64,000 nt of DNA, taken from Rotaria socialis. Lineage: Eukaryota; Rotifera; Eurotatoria; Philodinida; Philodinidae. Of the stretch, positions 35,468 through 47,573 are shown one piece after another. The position numbers were made by a program, and so were the translations under genes. The notes beneath the pieces are model-generated. The model was not told the origin of the DNA and did no database searches. It saw only the letters and a list, made by a program, of their open reading frames with translations. Each line of letters starts with the position of its first letter. Position 1 is the stretch's first letter. The DNA is taken from assembly GCA_905331475.1 (NCBI GenBank), contig CAJNYU010004111.1, positions 62,001-126,000 of the forward strand, in the 5' to 3' direction.

Positions 35468-36534
35468 ATGTGTTCGATATTTTGTTCGCGAAACAATTAT
35501 GTCATGGAACCGAAATCCATACCACAGTATTTGTTTCGCCAGGTAAGATTATGAGACAATAAAAATGATTACCATATTTCACTAATTATAAAGCTCTTTG
35601 AAAATGAATCTTCAACGTACACATACCTATTGGCTGACTTAGCAACCAAACAAGCTTTAATAATCGATCCTGTTGTTGATACTGTTGAACGTGATGCAAA
35701 ACTTATTCAACAACTTGGCCTAAAACTAAGATATGCAGGTAGCTGAAAGCTCGGTTTAAAAAGCATAAAGCAAGAATCCTTAGAATGTTGTTGTCGTTTA
35801 GTTAATACACATGTGCATGCTGATCATATAACAGGCAGTGGAGAATTGAAGAAAAAGTTCCCTGATTGTAAAAGTGTTATTTCGAACGAAAGTGGAGCTA
35901 AAGCAGATATTTATGTGAAAGACGGTGAAGTAATTCAAATTGGTGAAACAGGTAAAACGCCAGTCATACTTGAATGTCGCGCAACGCCTGGTCATACGAA
36001 TGGTAAGTATTGTTTGCTTGTTTGAAATAGCATAATCCTCGAAATTGAGTTGATAAATAAAGGTTGCATGAGTTTTGTTTCGCATAAAAATAAATCCGTT
36101 TTTACTGGTGATGCTCTTCTAATCCGTGGTTGTGGCAGAACTGATTTCCAACAAGGAAGTTCTGATAAACTTTATACATCAATTCAAACGAAATTATTTA
36201 CACTACCTGACGATTATAGAGTTTATCCAGCACATGATTATACTGGTATTTACAGACTATAGTTTTTACTGGACACAATTATCATATAAATCTCCATTAT
36301 ACAGGACAACTGTGCTCAAGTATACTTGAAGAAAAAACTCATAATCCGCGACTGACTAAGTCACGAGATGAATTTATTCAAATAATGGCTAATCTTAAAT
36401 TGAGTCATCCAAAACAAATCGGTAAATTACATTGCAACTTTAAATCGATATTCAGTTCCTATTTTCATTTATTTTCTTATTTAGACAAAGCTCTTCCTGC
36501 AAATCTAATGTGCGGTATACAAGGCGATGATTAA
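35468..36534 (+). CDS. ETHE1: Persulfide dioxygenase ETHE1
   Basis: Six exons (35468-35542, 35594-35738, 35802-36002, 36063-36245, 36305-36421, 36485-36534) join in phase to give 256 residues, close to the 254 of human ETHE1. The metallo-beta-lactamase fold shows [20 protein letters not shown], the metal motif THVHADH (exon 3), ATPGHTNG with the next metal ligand, [19 protein letters not shown] with the bridging Asp, and YPAHDYTG with the last His; [20 protein letters not shown] follows. The enzyme oxidises glutathione persulfide to sulfite in mitochondrial H2S detoxification using one iron. The start [13 protein letters not shown] lacks an obvious long targeting peptide, so mitochondrial import is not certain. 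Splice sites are canonical and the gene is intact between two GPCR relics. Confidence 0.95.
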
Positions 36535-37078
36535 TATCTATCATGCTGTTTTTTCTCGTTTCATTACTGATCTTAATAAAAGCGAATTCTTGCTCTAGTT
36601 TTGCACTCTTATCTGATGATAACTCTTCCACACATACGTACAAACGGAATATCATCTTGTTATTGATGATATTATATAAAGAATCGTATGGTAGATGCTT
36701 TTTTAGGAATTTGTTTTTAAAGAAAACAACTACATTATAAGATCAATATTGAACGGTGCCATGAGAATCGTAGCATTTATCGCCTTCCTATGGAATGTAT
36801 CTCTATTATGTTCTTTTTCCAATGTGTATAATCTTGAAATGATAAATATTTTTCTCTCATCATCATCGATCGTTTCTGTAGAATGTAAAAATAATGCAAA
36901 CAAAAATTACTACAGTGTGAAAGTCTTCAATCACATAACGACTTCCATGCCGCTTAACTGCCATGGTTGCAGATCTCTACATGTTTGACACAAAATACGT
37001 GAATCATCGATAGTATTCCATTATTCTTGTATCGTTCGTTAAAAGGAAAAATAATCAAGAATCTAAAGGACTTTTCCT

Positions 37079-37109
<31 letters not shown>

Positions 37110-37200
37110 TTTTCTTGTGCATTTCGTATAATCATGTTGTCAACTCTTTTAAGAAGATACATAGAGAAAAAGTAGCAGAATTGTCCTGATTTTACATTTT
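36535..37200. other. Intergenic region with CTT repeat
   Basis: A frame at 36749-36988 begins with a signal-peptide-like stretch (MRIVAFIAFLWNVSLLCSFS) but the product shows no family and stops after about 80 residues; I do not count it as a gene. A CTT microsatellite is listed separately. Confidence 0.3.
37078..37109. repeat. (CTT)n microsatellite
   Basis: About ten consecutive CTT/TTC units. Confidence 0.9.
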
Positions 37201-38285
37201 CCGTATCGTTTCTCTTGAGAAGCCCTCTTTAAATAATACCAACGGTATTGCTACTGCTCTTAACGCTATTAAATGGAGTTCGATAATGTTCACTCGATTT
37301 TTGAATATGTGTGTTTTCACTCGTCCAAAACTGCGTGTTAATTCATGTGCCCGACATTTTATGGCATTGGCCATTACAGGCTACGCTGTAATATTTATTA
37401 TTCTTCCAATACGTCTTCTTCAATTTGGTTATAGCCTGAGTTTATTCACATCGTCAGTAGCAATGTGCAAATTTCTAACATATCTATTCTCGTGCATAAA
37501 TAAGTAGTCTTAATAATTATAATAGAAACGATTGAAGCAAGCATTTTCTTTGGTAATCTTCTTTAGAATTTTACTCTGTTAGTTTATAGTTCTTGTTACT
37601 ACTGGTCGATAAGGGATCAACACCTTAAATATTCATTCAAATAAGACTTTCCATTTTCTAATTACATTTTTGTGCAGTTCATTATGTGCTACAGTTTGCA
37701 CCCGGAGTTCTATTCACTTATCAAATCGTTTAATTCCACTCGTAATTCTTATTGCTAGTCTTACTCAAATTCTCATGCTAAACTTGTATACCATCAGTTC
37801 GCAGCCAACACTATGTCTCGGCAACTTAATCTATTGCAAAAATTGAATGGATTTTCAATTTTAGTTGCATGGAGTTTGATTCCAGCGTCTACTATGCTAT
37901 TAGTTAGTCTTCTCACTATTCATCATATTAAGCAGTCTGTACGAACGGTTACCAGTGAAAGTACTAGAAGTCGTCGACAGAAATGAACTAAATTCATTGA
38001 TTGTCAATTGATTCACATAATCGTAATTTAATCAATTCTGTTTGGGTAACATTAGCTGCGGGTGCCACTGGTGGAACGTTCAACGTGCTTGATGATAACT
38101 CACGAGAAGATCCAATAGAACTAGCCAAGAAGAGTCTTGTTGGCAATGTACTCTCTTTTATACGACTTCTTGGCCCCTGTTTACGTTTTTATTTGTGTAC
38201 ATTATCGAGTCAACTATTTCGACGTGAACTTTTGATTCTATTTCATCTTGCGCGCCGAAATAAAATGCAACCTTTCGCGAATTGA
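37201..38285 (+). pseudogene. Rhodopsin-like GPCR pseudogene, third copy
   Basis: Pieces in different frames follow receptor order: FTRPKLRVNSCARHFMALAI and the TM2 stretch VIFIILPIRLLQFGYSL (frame at 37286); SSIHLSNRLIPLVILIASL (TM4 region, near 37700); ILVAWSLIPASTMLLVSLLT and IHHIKQSVRTV (TM5 and third loop, near 37860-37960); and FYLCTLSSQLFRRELLILFH with a basic tail (TM7 end, to 38285). Multiple stops and frameshifts lie between, and the DRY region is lost. The FTRPKLR-x-N-x-C and FYLYTLSSxxFRREL signatures are typical of bdelloid chemoreceptor-like GPCRs. Confidence 0.75.
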
Positions 38286-40317
38286 TTTCCTGTACATATC
38301 GAATAAAAGTAAACTCCCCAATTCTGTAGATAGAACGGTTATTTTTGTTTTATCGAATAGAGTCTGACGCTAGCAAATAGAATCATCTGACACTTATTTT
38401 TCTAATCTCTATTTCAATTCACATAATTTACTCATGTCCTTGTAACGTCCAATAAACTATCTCATTTTATTACTTATTGTGTCTAATAGTTATTTGTTGC
38501 GAGAAAATCTCTAGCAAACAACGTTACTATTTAACAGTTTAGTAATGTCGACATTAATCATAAGCGTTAGCAACTGAATAGTGACATAATTAATGTTGAG
38601 TATGTTCTCCGAAGTTGAAAAATTGTACAAATCATTCAGTACGAACCTCAATATGAGGATGAGAAAGCGAGATAGTGTAACTGCAAATATTAATCGCTTC
38701 CAAAATTAATTCCGATTACTTTATATATTCTGGCTACGTTTCGAAAACAATGAGTTTTAACTTTGATTGATTTTCTTTATCAAAGATTTACATTGATGAA
38801 AACAATCAATTAGAATACTTGACTAACAATTTCAAGAGAATTTTTTTAAAAGGTTATACTCACTTTTTTTACCAAATTTGGAATACAGTAGCTATGACTA
38901 GACGCTGATACTCGTTTTCATTGTCATGCTTGCTTAATTTTCTATCGTTATCGCTTGCAATTTTAAGTCACTTATTGAAGAGAACTGAAGATCAAAAGTA
39001 AGATTCGATGTCCACACTGGTTTCCTAACCTTTTAATCTGGATCAGCAATAGTTTGCGAAATTACATTGCTCAAAATTGTTGTAGATCAAATTTAGTCGA
39101 AAAAAAGCTCTTCGTCTCAATAATATCACATTCAATTGATAATTCAAAATTGCATACAAAAAATTGTTAATGACAGAAGTCTTGATTGAAAATAGACGCA
39201 CATTCAGTTGGTAGTCTCGATTGATCAGTAAATGTCTGGAAGAAAGTCTCGTGGCGTCATATTCGCTTTGAATGACACATATCTTATTTTATTCTAAAAA
39301 TAAATAATAAAATAACTATGAATGGAAAATTACAGAAATCCTCTACGATGTAAGTAAATTTGTAAATTGTTTCGTCGACAAGATTTTCTTATTCGAAGCC
39401 TTTCTCTGGCAAAGGATCGATTCTAAAAAGTTTTTCCCAGCTTTTAACTGTACTTCGTTTGTAAAAGTAAATCTTTGATATTTCATTAATCAAATTTATC
39501 GATTTTGGTTCAAACCGATTTGAGCAATCACTGGTATTGGTCACACACTAAGAGAAAACAAAGGTACATAATCTTACCTTTTTCGTTTTGGATAAGCTGG
39601 TCGACGATGCGTCATCGAACTGAATTATAGAACAAAACAGAATGAAGGTGAGTAATTGAATTCTAGTCAGAAAGATATTTAGCATTTATGGAATAGAATA
39701 ATTGTGAGAACCAGAAGCATTTCATTACTAAAGACTATGATTAGTTTCTTTTTTGGAATGCAAGAGCTGTTAAAAGTAAAAAGTTGATTCGATAATACAG
39801 TTTATATTAGCCAAAGATAGTACACGTCTAATGAAATACTTATATCAGTATGCTTCTGAGTAGCTTCTGCTTTTTCCTATCTGAAAATTAGAAAGATTCC
39901 TATTTTCTCTAAATAATTTAATCTAATACTGGATGAATCATCTTGTATGTTTTTTTAACCTTAAAAATAATAGAAGAGTCCCGTGCAGCCACCATATGAT
40001 AATAACCGACAAAAATGATCGATATGCATTCTTAATATTACTCAATTGACGCATGCGACCATGTTGAGATGTAATAAAAAACTGATAAATAGTAGCCAAA
40101 CATGAACACGTCGAAGAAATAGCACAAAAACTTCCTATGAAAAAAATAACGGATTACACGAAACAACAGAGAGATGTGTGATTTGAATATTCAAAAATGC
40201 AGCAATCACCAGCGGACTATAGGCATTTATAAATAGACCACATTAATGTATATTGGCAATAATAAAATCGAATGTACATGGAGTCTTTCGATAGTAGGTT
40301 ACTGCTGTTAAAATCCC
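38286..40317. other. Intergenic region, 2 kb
   Basis: AT-rich; I see no gene, RNA or clear repeat. Confidence 0.35.
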
Positions 40318-40620
40318 GGGTCGGTCATCCCGAGTTGTAAACGGCCGTATGCCTATCACTCACGGTGAAAAACGGCGACCGTATTCTGTAGTCGTTTACT
40401 GTTGTCGTAAACGAAGTGTTACGATGACATACGGTCGTCGTAAACGAGGACCATGAAAAATCTCCGTAAACGGTCATCGTAACTAAACGCTAACTGTAAA
40501 CGATTGTCGGATATCGCAGTAAACGGTCGTAGCCGAAGATCGTAAATGATCCCGAAAACGATTGCCGTCTTTCTATCGTATACTTTTGTAAACGGTCGTT
40601 TACGATAACTAGCTGTTCGC
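40318..40620. repeat. Array of degenerate GTAAACGG words
   Basis: About a dozen variants of GTAAACGGTCGT occur in 300 bp: forward at about 40336 (GTAAACGGCCG), 40408, 40440, 40466, 40496, 40521 and 40593, and inverted as GTCGTTTACTG (about 40391) and GTCGTTTACGA (about 40600). Spacing is irregular, so it is not a simple satellite. The core AAACGG is the same hexamer known as the subterminal transposase-binding word of the maize hAT element Ac; that may be coincidence. Confidence 0.6.
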
Positions 40621-40673
40621 TTAAAGTATAGTAGCATTTTTTAGATTATAGTTTACTCAAGCTATCTCACAAT

Positions 40674-41272
40674 GGAGGTGTTCGAACTGTAAGTTGAATT
40701 TACCAGATATTTTTGCACCAATAGAAACCCTTCACCGCCAAACTAACATGGTTAAAATATTAGCGGCTGTTGGCGTACCCTTATGGAGATATTCGATTTT
40801 TCAGTGAATTTTTTCTACAAGACCGGTTTTCCCAGCAATATCATATTCTCTAATTGGGACCTGAAACTTTGTACGCATGAAGGTTTCAATGAAACTAGCT
40901 TACAGAAAAAAATCAGAAGGTTTGGACAAACCCTCTTCGAAATATAGATGTCTCAAGCATACAGCTTCTATAGAAAATTGTCTATATTTTGAGAGATTCA
41001 TATCTTGAAGAGGGTTTGTCCAAACCTTCTGATTTTTTTTCTGTAAACTAGTCTCATTGAGACCTTCACGCATACAAAGTTTCAGGTTCCAATTCGAGAA
41101 TATGATATTGCTGGGAAAACCGGTCTTGTAAAGAAAATTCACTGAAAAATCGAATATCTCCATAAGGGTACGCCAACAGCCGCTAATATTTTAACCATGT
41201 TAGTTTGGCGGTGAAGGGTTTCTATTGATGCAAAAATATCTGGTAAATTCAACTTACAGTTCGAACACCTCC
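40674..41272. repeat. Foldback element with ~265-bp arms
   Basis: The left arm begins GGAGGTGTTCGAACTG at 40674 and the right arm ends in its inverse at 41272. The arms (about 40674-40945 and 41005-41272) are nearly identical over their whole length, separated by about 60 bp around 40946-41004. Within the arms I noticed only scattered mismatches and small indels. A transcript would fold into a long double-stranded hairpin. An open frame at 40900-41163 lies across the loop and right arm and is likely chance. Confidence 0.92.
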
Positions 41273-41993
41273 TTGTCAATGACAGGTATTAAATGACCGT
41301 CTTGTAGGTGAGGTTAGCATCGTATCCGAGTAAAACCTACCGATACTCATTTGCGCGGGTATTCCAACGTCCATACTCACAGTATTAGAAGAAATTCCTA
41401 TACTCTATCGAATAGTATATTTGGATTAGCTCGATCTTGAATCATTCTCCTGAAAATCCAAAAAATAGCGAAAACTCCCATTAAATCCGTGGAATCCTAT
41501 TAGTAAAATCTGGCCATATTTATTTCAAGCAATATTCCAACTATTGTACCTATGTTCCAAGTGGAAGTCGACGAACCCTATCCAGTCATGTTCACATATT
41601 TTCTGTAGCTCGAAATCAGACTTCACCGCTGATAAGATAATACTGAAGAAATCTCAGGAGATCCTACTTTGAGCTATAAAAACTCTGCCGAAATCATTGA
41701 ATAGATCAACTCAAGTTGTGTTTCGACCACGAGTGGAGTACTCAGAACAACGACTTTGGCGAGTATGGTGCTAGAATTCCATAGGAAAAAACAGTATTTT
41801 GAGATTTTCAGGACCGTTATCAGCAAGATGAGAAATCTGATTTTACAAAACAAATTCTAGGATTTTTTGGATTTTTCGAAAATTCAGGAGAACGCGTCGA
41901 CATCAAGTTAATCGAAATATACTATTCGATAGAGCATACGAAATTCTACTAGAAACATGAGTATGCGTGTTGGAACAATAGTCCAAAAGAGTA
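41273..41993. other. Repeat-like spacer
   Basis: No gene. Words such as GAATCCTATTAG, TATTCCAAC and GAGTACTC recur, so this may be another decayed element. Confidence 0.25.
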
Positions 41994-42288
41994 CGCACTG
42001 AAAAAACAGGTTCCATGCAGAACCTTTTAGTGCCAAAAATGGTTTCGTGCGTGCTACAGAACTTAAAAATAGTTTCGTACATACTACAGAACTTAAAAGA
42101 GGTTTCGAGATTTGCAACGAAATCTAAACCTTTTGAAGGTTTCGTAGACTTTCATCGAAACCTTAAAAAAAGTATCCTAGACTCTTTATAAGTCTTTTGA
42201 AAGCATATTAGGTCCATACGAAACCTCTAAGAAGGTTTCGATTTCGTTGCAAATTAAGTTTCTCGTGGAACCTCTTTTTTTGAGTGCG
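41994..42288. mobile_element. MITE related to the 45.2-kb element
   Basis: The ends GCACTGAAAAAACAGGTTCC (about 41995) and, inverted, GCACTCAAAAAAAGAGGTTCC (to about 42287) match imperfectly. The interior carries about ten AGGTTTCGT/ACGAAACCT words in both orientations. Shared ends and words link it to 45231-45540. It has no coding capacity. Confidence 0.65.
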
Positions 42289-44453
42289 GGCAGGTTTCAC
42301 TCGAATACAATGCTAACTTTACGAACGTGTGAAAATCACGATTATTTTCCATGAAGAGTAGCAAAATCTTATATTCCGTGATGTATCGTTTTCAAAAAAT
42401 ATTCGAGTTAGTATGAATTTTGAACATAGCACTAACTGAAATCCGGTTTCAAATCAGAAATCAACACAATCAATTCCAAGAAGAAAAAATTGAATAGATT
42501 TTAATGAAAGAAAAATCCTATTAGTAGGATTCAAACCTTAAAAAAATGTAACAATCTGACTAAAGCTGTCATCAGAAATTTAACTAGTTTTAATATCAAT
42601 TTTATTTTCCATCGGACAGAAATACTTTAATTTTCATCAATTTTTATGCCAAAAAAATCATTTGACTGCGATTTTTTTCTCAGTTTTAATCACGGTGAAT
42701 ACGCAGGTAGAATATAAAAATAAACCATAACACAGTCACAGCTCTCTATTGCGCAGAAAACTCCGAAATTCGGTGGTGAAGTTCTGAAATATCCTGGATC
42801 ATTCTCATAAATCAGCTCATAAATCACGAACTATAGAGCTTACTATGGATATAATTCATTCCAGCTTATATGAGAACAACGTCCGTAAATCGTTTTATCA
42901 TGAAGAGTCTCACTATTTGTACAAGTCTGTCATGTCAGGCATATCCCCTATTTGAAACTGAAATAGTTAAGATGAAAAAATCATAGAAACATCAAGAAAT
43001 ACTGCCTGAACTGACAAATCATTGTCAATGTAACAGTGCAAAAGTGCTACAAGGTCTGGCTACTATATTGAACAACGATACAACTTGCTAGATACTAACA
43101 CAATAACGCTGAAATTTATTCAGAAATCAAAACTCTATACTCCACAATAATATGAGAGCTCCTTTATTATTTCTATGATTTTTGCTTGTGATTTCTGACA
43201 CATTTCCAGGATTCTTCAGTGTTTCATCATTTATCAAAGAGAAACATCATAAATCATCTGTTTCCATCCTTAATAGAGCAACTGCGACAAAGCCTATCAT
43301 TTACGGCTCACTTTCACTGAAAAAATCTAAAGGGGGATTTCTGCATCTAAAATGTTATGGGTAAGGACAGAAGACATGCCGTGCCCCACCTTTTAAGTAA
43401 ATATTACTAAGTCCACGAAATCATTTATCAACCTCCCCAACTCTTCAGATTCATTTACATCAAGCTACTTCTCCTTCATTCCAGTGTCGCGTTGTCTCTA
43501 AAATTCGCCAAAGCCGTTTCCCATCAAAAAAACCAGACTTTGAGCAAAACTAATTTCAGGAGCAGATCAGAAACTGCAGCGCCTGAGTGTACAACATACG
43601 AAAATTCCTATACATTTTCACTACAATTAGCAACATAGATAGATTCCCTATAATCTCTAAAAGCCTTATATCTCGCAGAGTTTGAAATTCCACTTGACCT
43701 TTCCTGCTAAATCGAACAAAAACATCGCTTTCCCTTGCAATCGAGTTAACCTTTGAAGCTAATCCATGCTGAACATATTCCTATATCGAATTCCAGTTGA
43801 ACGCTACTGAAGAAATCTACTAAAATAAGAAATAACCAATCTTTACACGTACATCCACGATCGGAAAAATCCAATTCCGTAACAAACATAAAGGAGATTT
43901 CACTGATTCTACTAAATTTTTCACCCATTTCCATGCATGCTATTACTTTTATTACCCTTTATCAGATTTTTGGTATTTTTTAACATCATCTTCACTAATC
44001 CTACCTTCAAAAGGTGATTTTAGCAGCATTCCTTTGATGCTTTTTGTATTTTTCAGATTTCTCATGATCCGTGCCTGAGGATACAACGAAAATCATATGG
44101 AGTCAATTGTACACTGTAAAAAAAATCGTAGAATAATAAACCCAAAAATGGATGATGAAAGTGCAAAGTATAATAAGCCCTTTTTACCGTATTTAAAACT
44201 ATCCTAAATCCTTCATAAACCCTTTTTTCCGTATGTGAAATTTCCATAAACCCTTTTAAATACGTTTTCTAGTGAGACAAACATCTAAAGGTTATTTTTA
44301 AAAAAGTATTTTAGATGTTATACAATCATTATTTTGCTATTGTTCCAATTCAGTTTTGCGTTTCAGATCGTATATATACTTTCATAGATTTATAATTAAT
44401 TAAGTGATGTACTTACTGTTGTCACCTGGGTTCGAGCATATAACATAATCAAT
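42289..44453. other. Gene-poor region
   Basis: No gene supported; short frames at 43182-43364 and 43746-44247 show no family. At about 44110-44270 an ACACTGTAAAAAAAAT start and several AAACCCTTTT words may be a further decayed MITE. Confidence 0.25.
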
Positions 44454-45230
44454 GCTGCCACCTTTTGAAGTCCGAAAAGCAGAAAAAAATTTATAAATAG
44501 CAGAAAATGACAGAAATTTGTTTCTGGAATAGCAGAAAAAAAGCAGAAAGTATATTTGCGATATAAAGCTATTTGTAAACTTTGTCCTTTCGTACTAATC
44601 AAGAACTTTCACATCAAATTTTGATGTTTATTGAATCAAGAAAAACAATTAATTAACAAATAAGTAAGATTATTGGAAGCATTCTTTTGGATGTATAGTT
44701 CTCATTTGATTCAGTAGCTTTTAATAAACCTCTGCTGAACATATCGTTTATCGATTTCTTCTTACTGGTTAACTCTTGATGATAATTACTGGGGATGCGT
44801 CAAAACCAAATCCAGTCAAATTCAAATCTTAGATTCGGCTGGGGCTGTCTAGATTTGATTTCGCTTTTGGATTTGAATTGGAGAGGGTTTGGCTCGAGTC
44901 GGATGTGATATACCTCCCAAAAAGATTGTAGATCTTCGATATGAAAACGCATAAAATCTCACCAGATCTTTGTATCATTTTTATTCATTTTTTCTGCCTC
45001 TATTCCATAGCGATGCTAGATTTCGCCCAACATTAAAACAATTTCTAAAATTCGACAAGATTTGATGAAAAATGTGGACAAAAGAATCAGAATTTTAGTC
45101 AAATCTTAAAATTCTTTTAATGCTAGTCGAAGTCTAGTATCACTATTGGGCAGAGCGAGAAAAGCTGACTAAAAATTTTACTAAGATTTAGACAGATTTT
45201 ATGAGTTTTTACACCGAAAATCTACAATCT

Positions 45231-45540
45231 GTACACTGAAAAAAATAAGGTACCATGCCGAACTTTTTTTGAAACGAATTCTAAACCTTGCAAAAGGTTT
45301 CGTAAAAACCCATGACCCCTACAAATTGCTTGTTATTGATTGACGAGTTTTTTCTGGAGGTTTCGTGCAGATTTTCATGGTTTGATACGAAACTTATAAA
45401 GGTTCAGAATTTGTTTCAAAATTCGAAACTTTTTTAAGTTCCGTACATCTCACGAAACCTCTTTTTTACGTCGCGAAACCCTTTTTCTCTCTACGAAACC
45501 TTTTTAGGTTTGGTATGGTACCTTATTTTTTTCAGTGTAC
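45231..45540. mobile_element. ~305-bp MITE with 25-bp-plus perfect terminal repeats
   Basis: The left end GTACACTGAAAAAAATAAGG, continuing into GGTACCAT, is perfectly inverted at the right end up to 45540. The interior contains AGGTTTCGT and ACGAAACCT words in both orientations. It lacks any open frame of note. The near-perfect termini suggest recent activity. Confidence 0.85.
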
Positions 45541-45787
45541 GGGAGGTATGTCGCATCAAACTTGTTTTACTAATCATATTGATTATTGTATTCATCAAAC
45601 TACAGCAAAAAGCAATGTAAGCGAATTCAATGACTAACACAACATACGAAAGGAAGAAAAAACATGCGTAAATGATCGATTGAAGACAAAAAACACATTA
45701 GTGGTTGTTTGCACCTAGTAGAAAATAAAGATCATTTTTCTGCAATTGAAAGAATTTGAATCGAACAAAATCGTCAGCAATTATTGC

Positions 45788-46127
45788 CCTAATCCACTCT
45801 CCCCCGACGACTCCCCGGGGAGACCCCGCAAAATAACGAAATCCCTGGGGAGTCCCTGTCGTGAGTCCCCGGGGACTTTTTATTTGGAGGACTCCCCGGG
45901 GATTTCTCTGGGGAGAATTGGTGAAGTTTTTTAAAATTAAAAAAAAAACTTTTTAGTTTTTTTAAATTTTAAAAAATTTAGAAGAATTTATTAGTAATTA
46001 GATATTTCATCGATTTTGGTCATATAACTTCCCGGGGAGTCCCCAGTGAGTCCCCATAAAAGAACGAAATCCCTAGGGACTCCCTGTCGTGAGTCCCCGG
46101 GGATTCTTCTAGGGAGAGTTGACTAGG
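45788..46127. mobile_element. GC-rich MITE with CCCCGGGGAGTCC words
   Basis: The ends CCTAATCCACTCTCCC (45788-45803) and, inverted, CCTAGTCAACTCTCCC (46112-46127) match at 14 of 16 positions. Two subterminal blocks (45800-45920 and 46028-46115) are filled with palindromic words such as ACTCCCCGGGGAG, ATCCCTGGGGAGTCCCTG and GTGAGTCCCCGGGGA, separated by an AT-rich core. Confidence 0.8.
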
Positions 46128-46310
46128 GTGATCACGATTCTTTTGTAATTATGGAAAAAGATCTTTGAGATGAAAAATGCTCGTTCAAAATATAAATAAC
46201 GCGGTATAAAGAAAAGCAGAAAAATCTTCAAAAATCAGAAACGACAGAAAAGAAGCAGAAAAACCTTCAAAAAGCAGAATTTTTTTACTAAACGCAGAAG
46301 AGGTGGCAGC

Positions 46311-47573
46311 CCCGACTTAAATATGCAATTAGAAAATAAAGCACCGAAGAAAGTTATTTCCCGTAAGGCACACACTTATATAGTAGTATAATTAGTCCTT
46401 TGATTACTTTGATGCTGATTTTCACTGTGGAAGACTGACATATGAAGTAAGAAATGAATTCACCAAAAGAAATTATTTCTCGTAAGGTACACCGTTCAAT
46501 ATTAATATTATGAATGTTTTTTGTTACTGTCTCTCTCAAGGTTTTAATTCATAATTCTAACGAGGTATGTTCAGAGTTCCGAAAAAGGAAATTACAGAAA
46601 TTGCCATTATCTTCAAAACCACGTAAAGTCAAAGAAAAGTATTTTCGGGAAATTTGAAGGACATAAATTTTGGAAATTATTGAATTTTTTCTAATAACGG
46701 AGATATCAGATTCAAAACTTCTGAATTTTCCGTAACTTCCTTGTTTTGGAAATCTAAACACTGCTGAGTTGCGACTATCAGAAGACATGAATATTCTTAA
46801 AAGTGATTTTTTTCCGCTCTATGCATATGATTGAAATCGTTTACGCCAATCGTTAAGAGTAAATAAGAAATTAGACTTTATTGCTTTATTGTTATGATAT
46901 AAAATATGAAGTATAGGAGAGTATCTGTTTCTTCGATTATAACCGCTTTTCAATCTAATATGTTCCTTATTTTTTTACATGGATGACTACTTCAAATCGG
47001 CGGGAACTTTCAGAGATCAGAATTCTTCCTGGCGTACCTCCATGATTTGGGATTTCGAAGTTGTGCGACATCACGATAATAATTTTTGATCATTTTATAT
47101 TTTACCAACAATACTTTATTCTTCTTCAAAGATAATACTGTCAACAGAATGATTAGATGGATGAATATATACAAGCATAAAGTCTAATTGTTTAATTCTA
47201 AATCACTATACGAACCGGAGTCATTTCAAATTACGAAATAATAGCATCTGTATGTGGGCAGATATATAATAATAACTTCATAAGATCAAAAAAAAAAGTT
47301 TCATTTGATGACAAAAATTTTTAATTGAAAACTGAGAAAGTGAGTGATCTTTCTTGAATAGTTTCGTGGCTACTGTTTAAGTGTGGAAATATCACTTTGC
47401 AACCATGTTGATCTTATAAAAGTAGAGTGAGATTATATTTCAATGGTTTATGTTCTGGTGTATAATTTTACAAAAAATTGAATCAAAAGTAAGATTTTGT
47501 GTTTTCTTTACGTGACAAAAAAATGAACACAACTTTCGTACTAGTTTCAACGGTTATAAAAAAAGGTCTTGTT
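46311..47573. other. 3' flank of the SDR gene
   Basis: No gene supported. Imperfect repeats of AAAGAAATTATTTC with TCGTAAGG and CACAC words occur near 46345 and 46465. Confidence 0.3.

Larger units (their letters stand above)
44454..46310. repeat. Possible 1.86-kb element with GCTGCCACCT ends
   Basis: GCTGCCACCT at 44454 is inverted as AGGTGGCAGC at 46301-46310, and both ends carry clusters of AGCAGAAA words (44478-44545 and 46205-46300), in the same orientation. Two smaller MITEs lie inside. Ten-base ends alone could be chance. Confidence 0.35.

Noticed and set aside
36749..36988. Signal-peptide-bearing frame of about 80 codons
   Set aside because: No family, no continuation by splicing found; chance hydrophobic starts are common in T-rich sequence.
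40318..40620. CRISPR-like or satellite array
   Set aside because: Spacing is irregular, words are degenerate and partly inverted, and the context is eukaryotic; a word-filled transposon fits better.
40900..41163. 87-codon frame in the foldback
   Set aside because: It arises from the arm sequence and loop; no homology seen.
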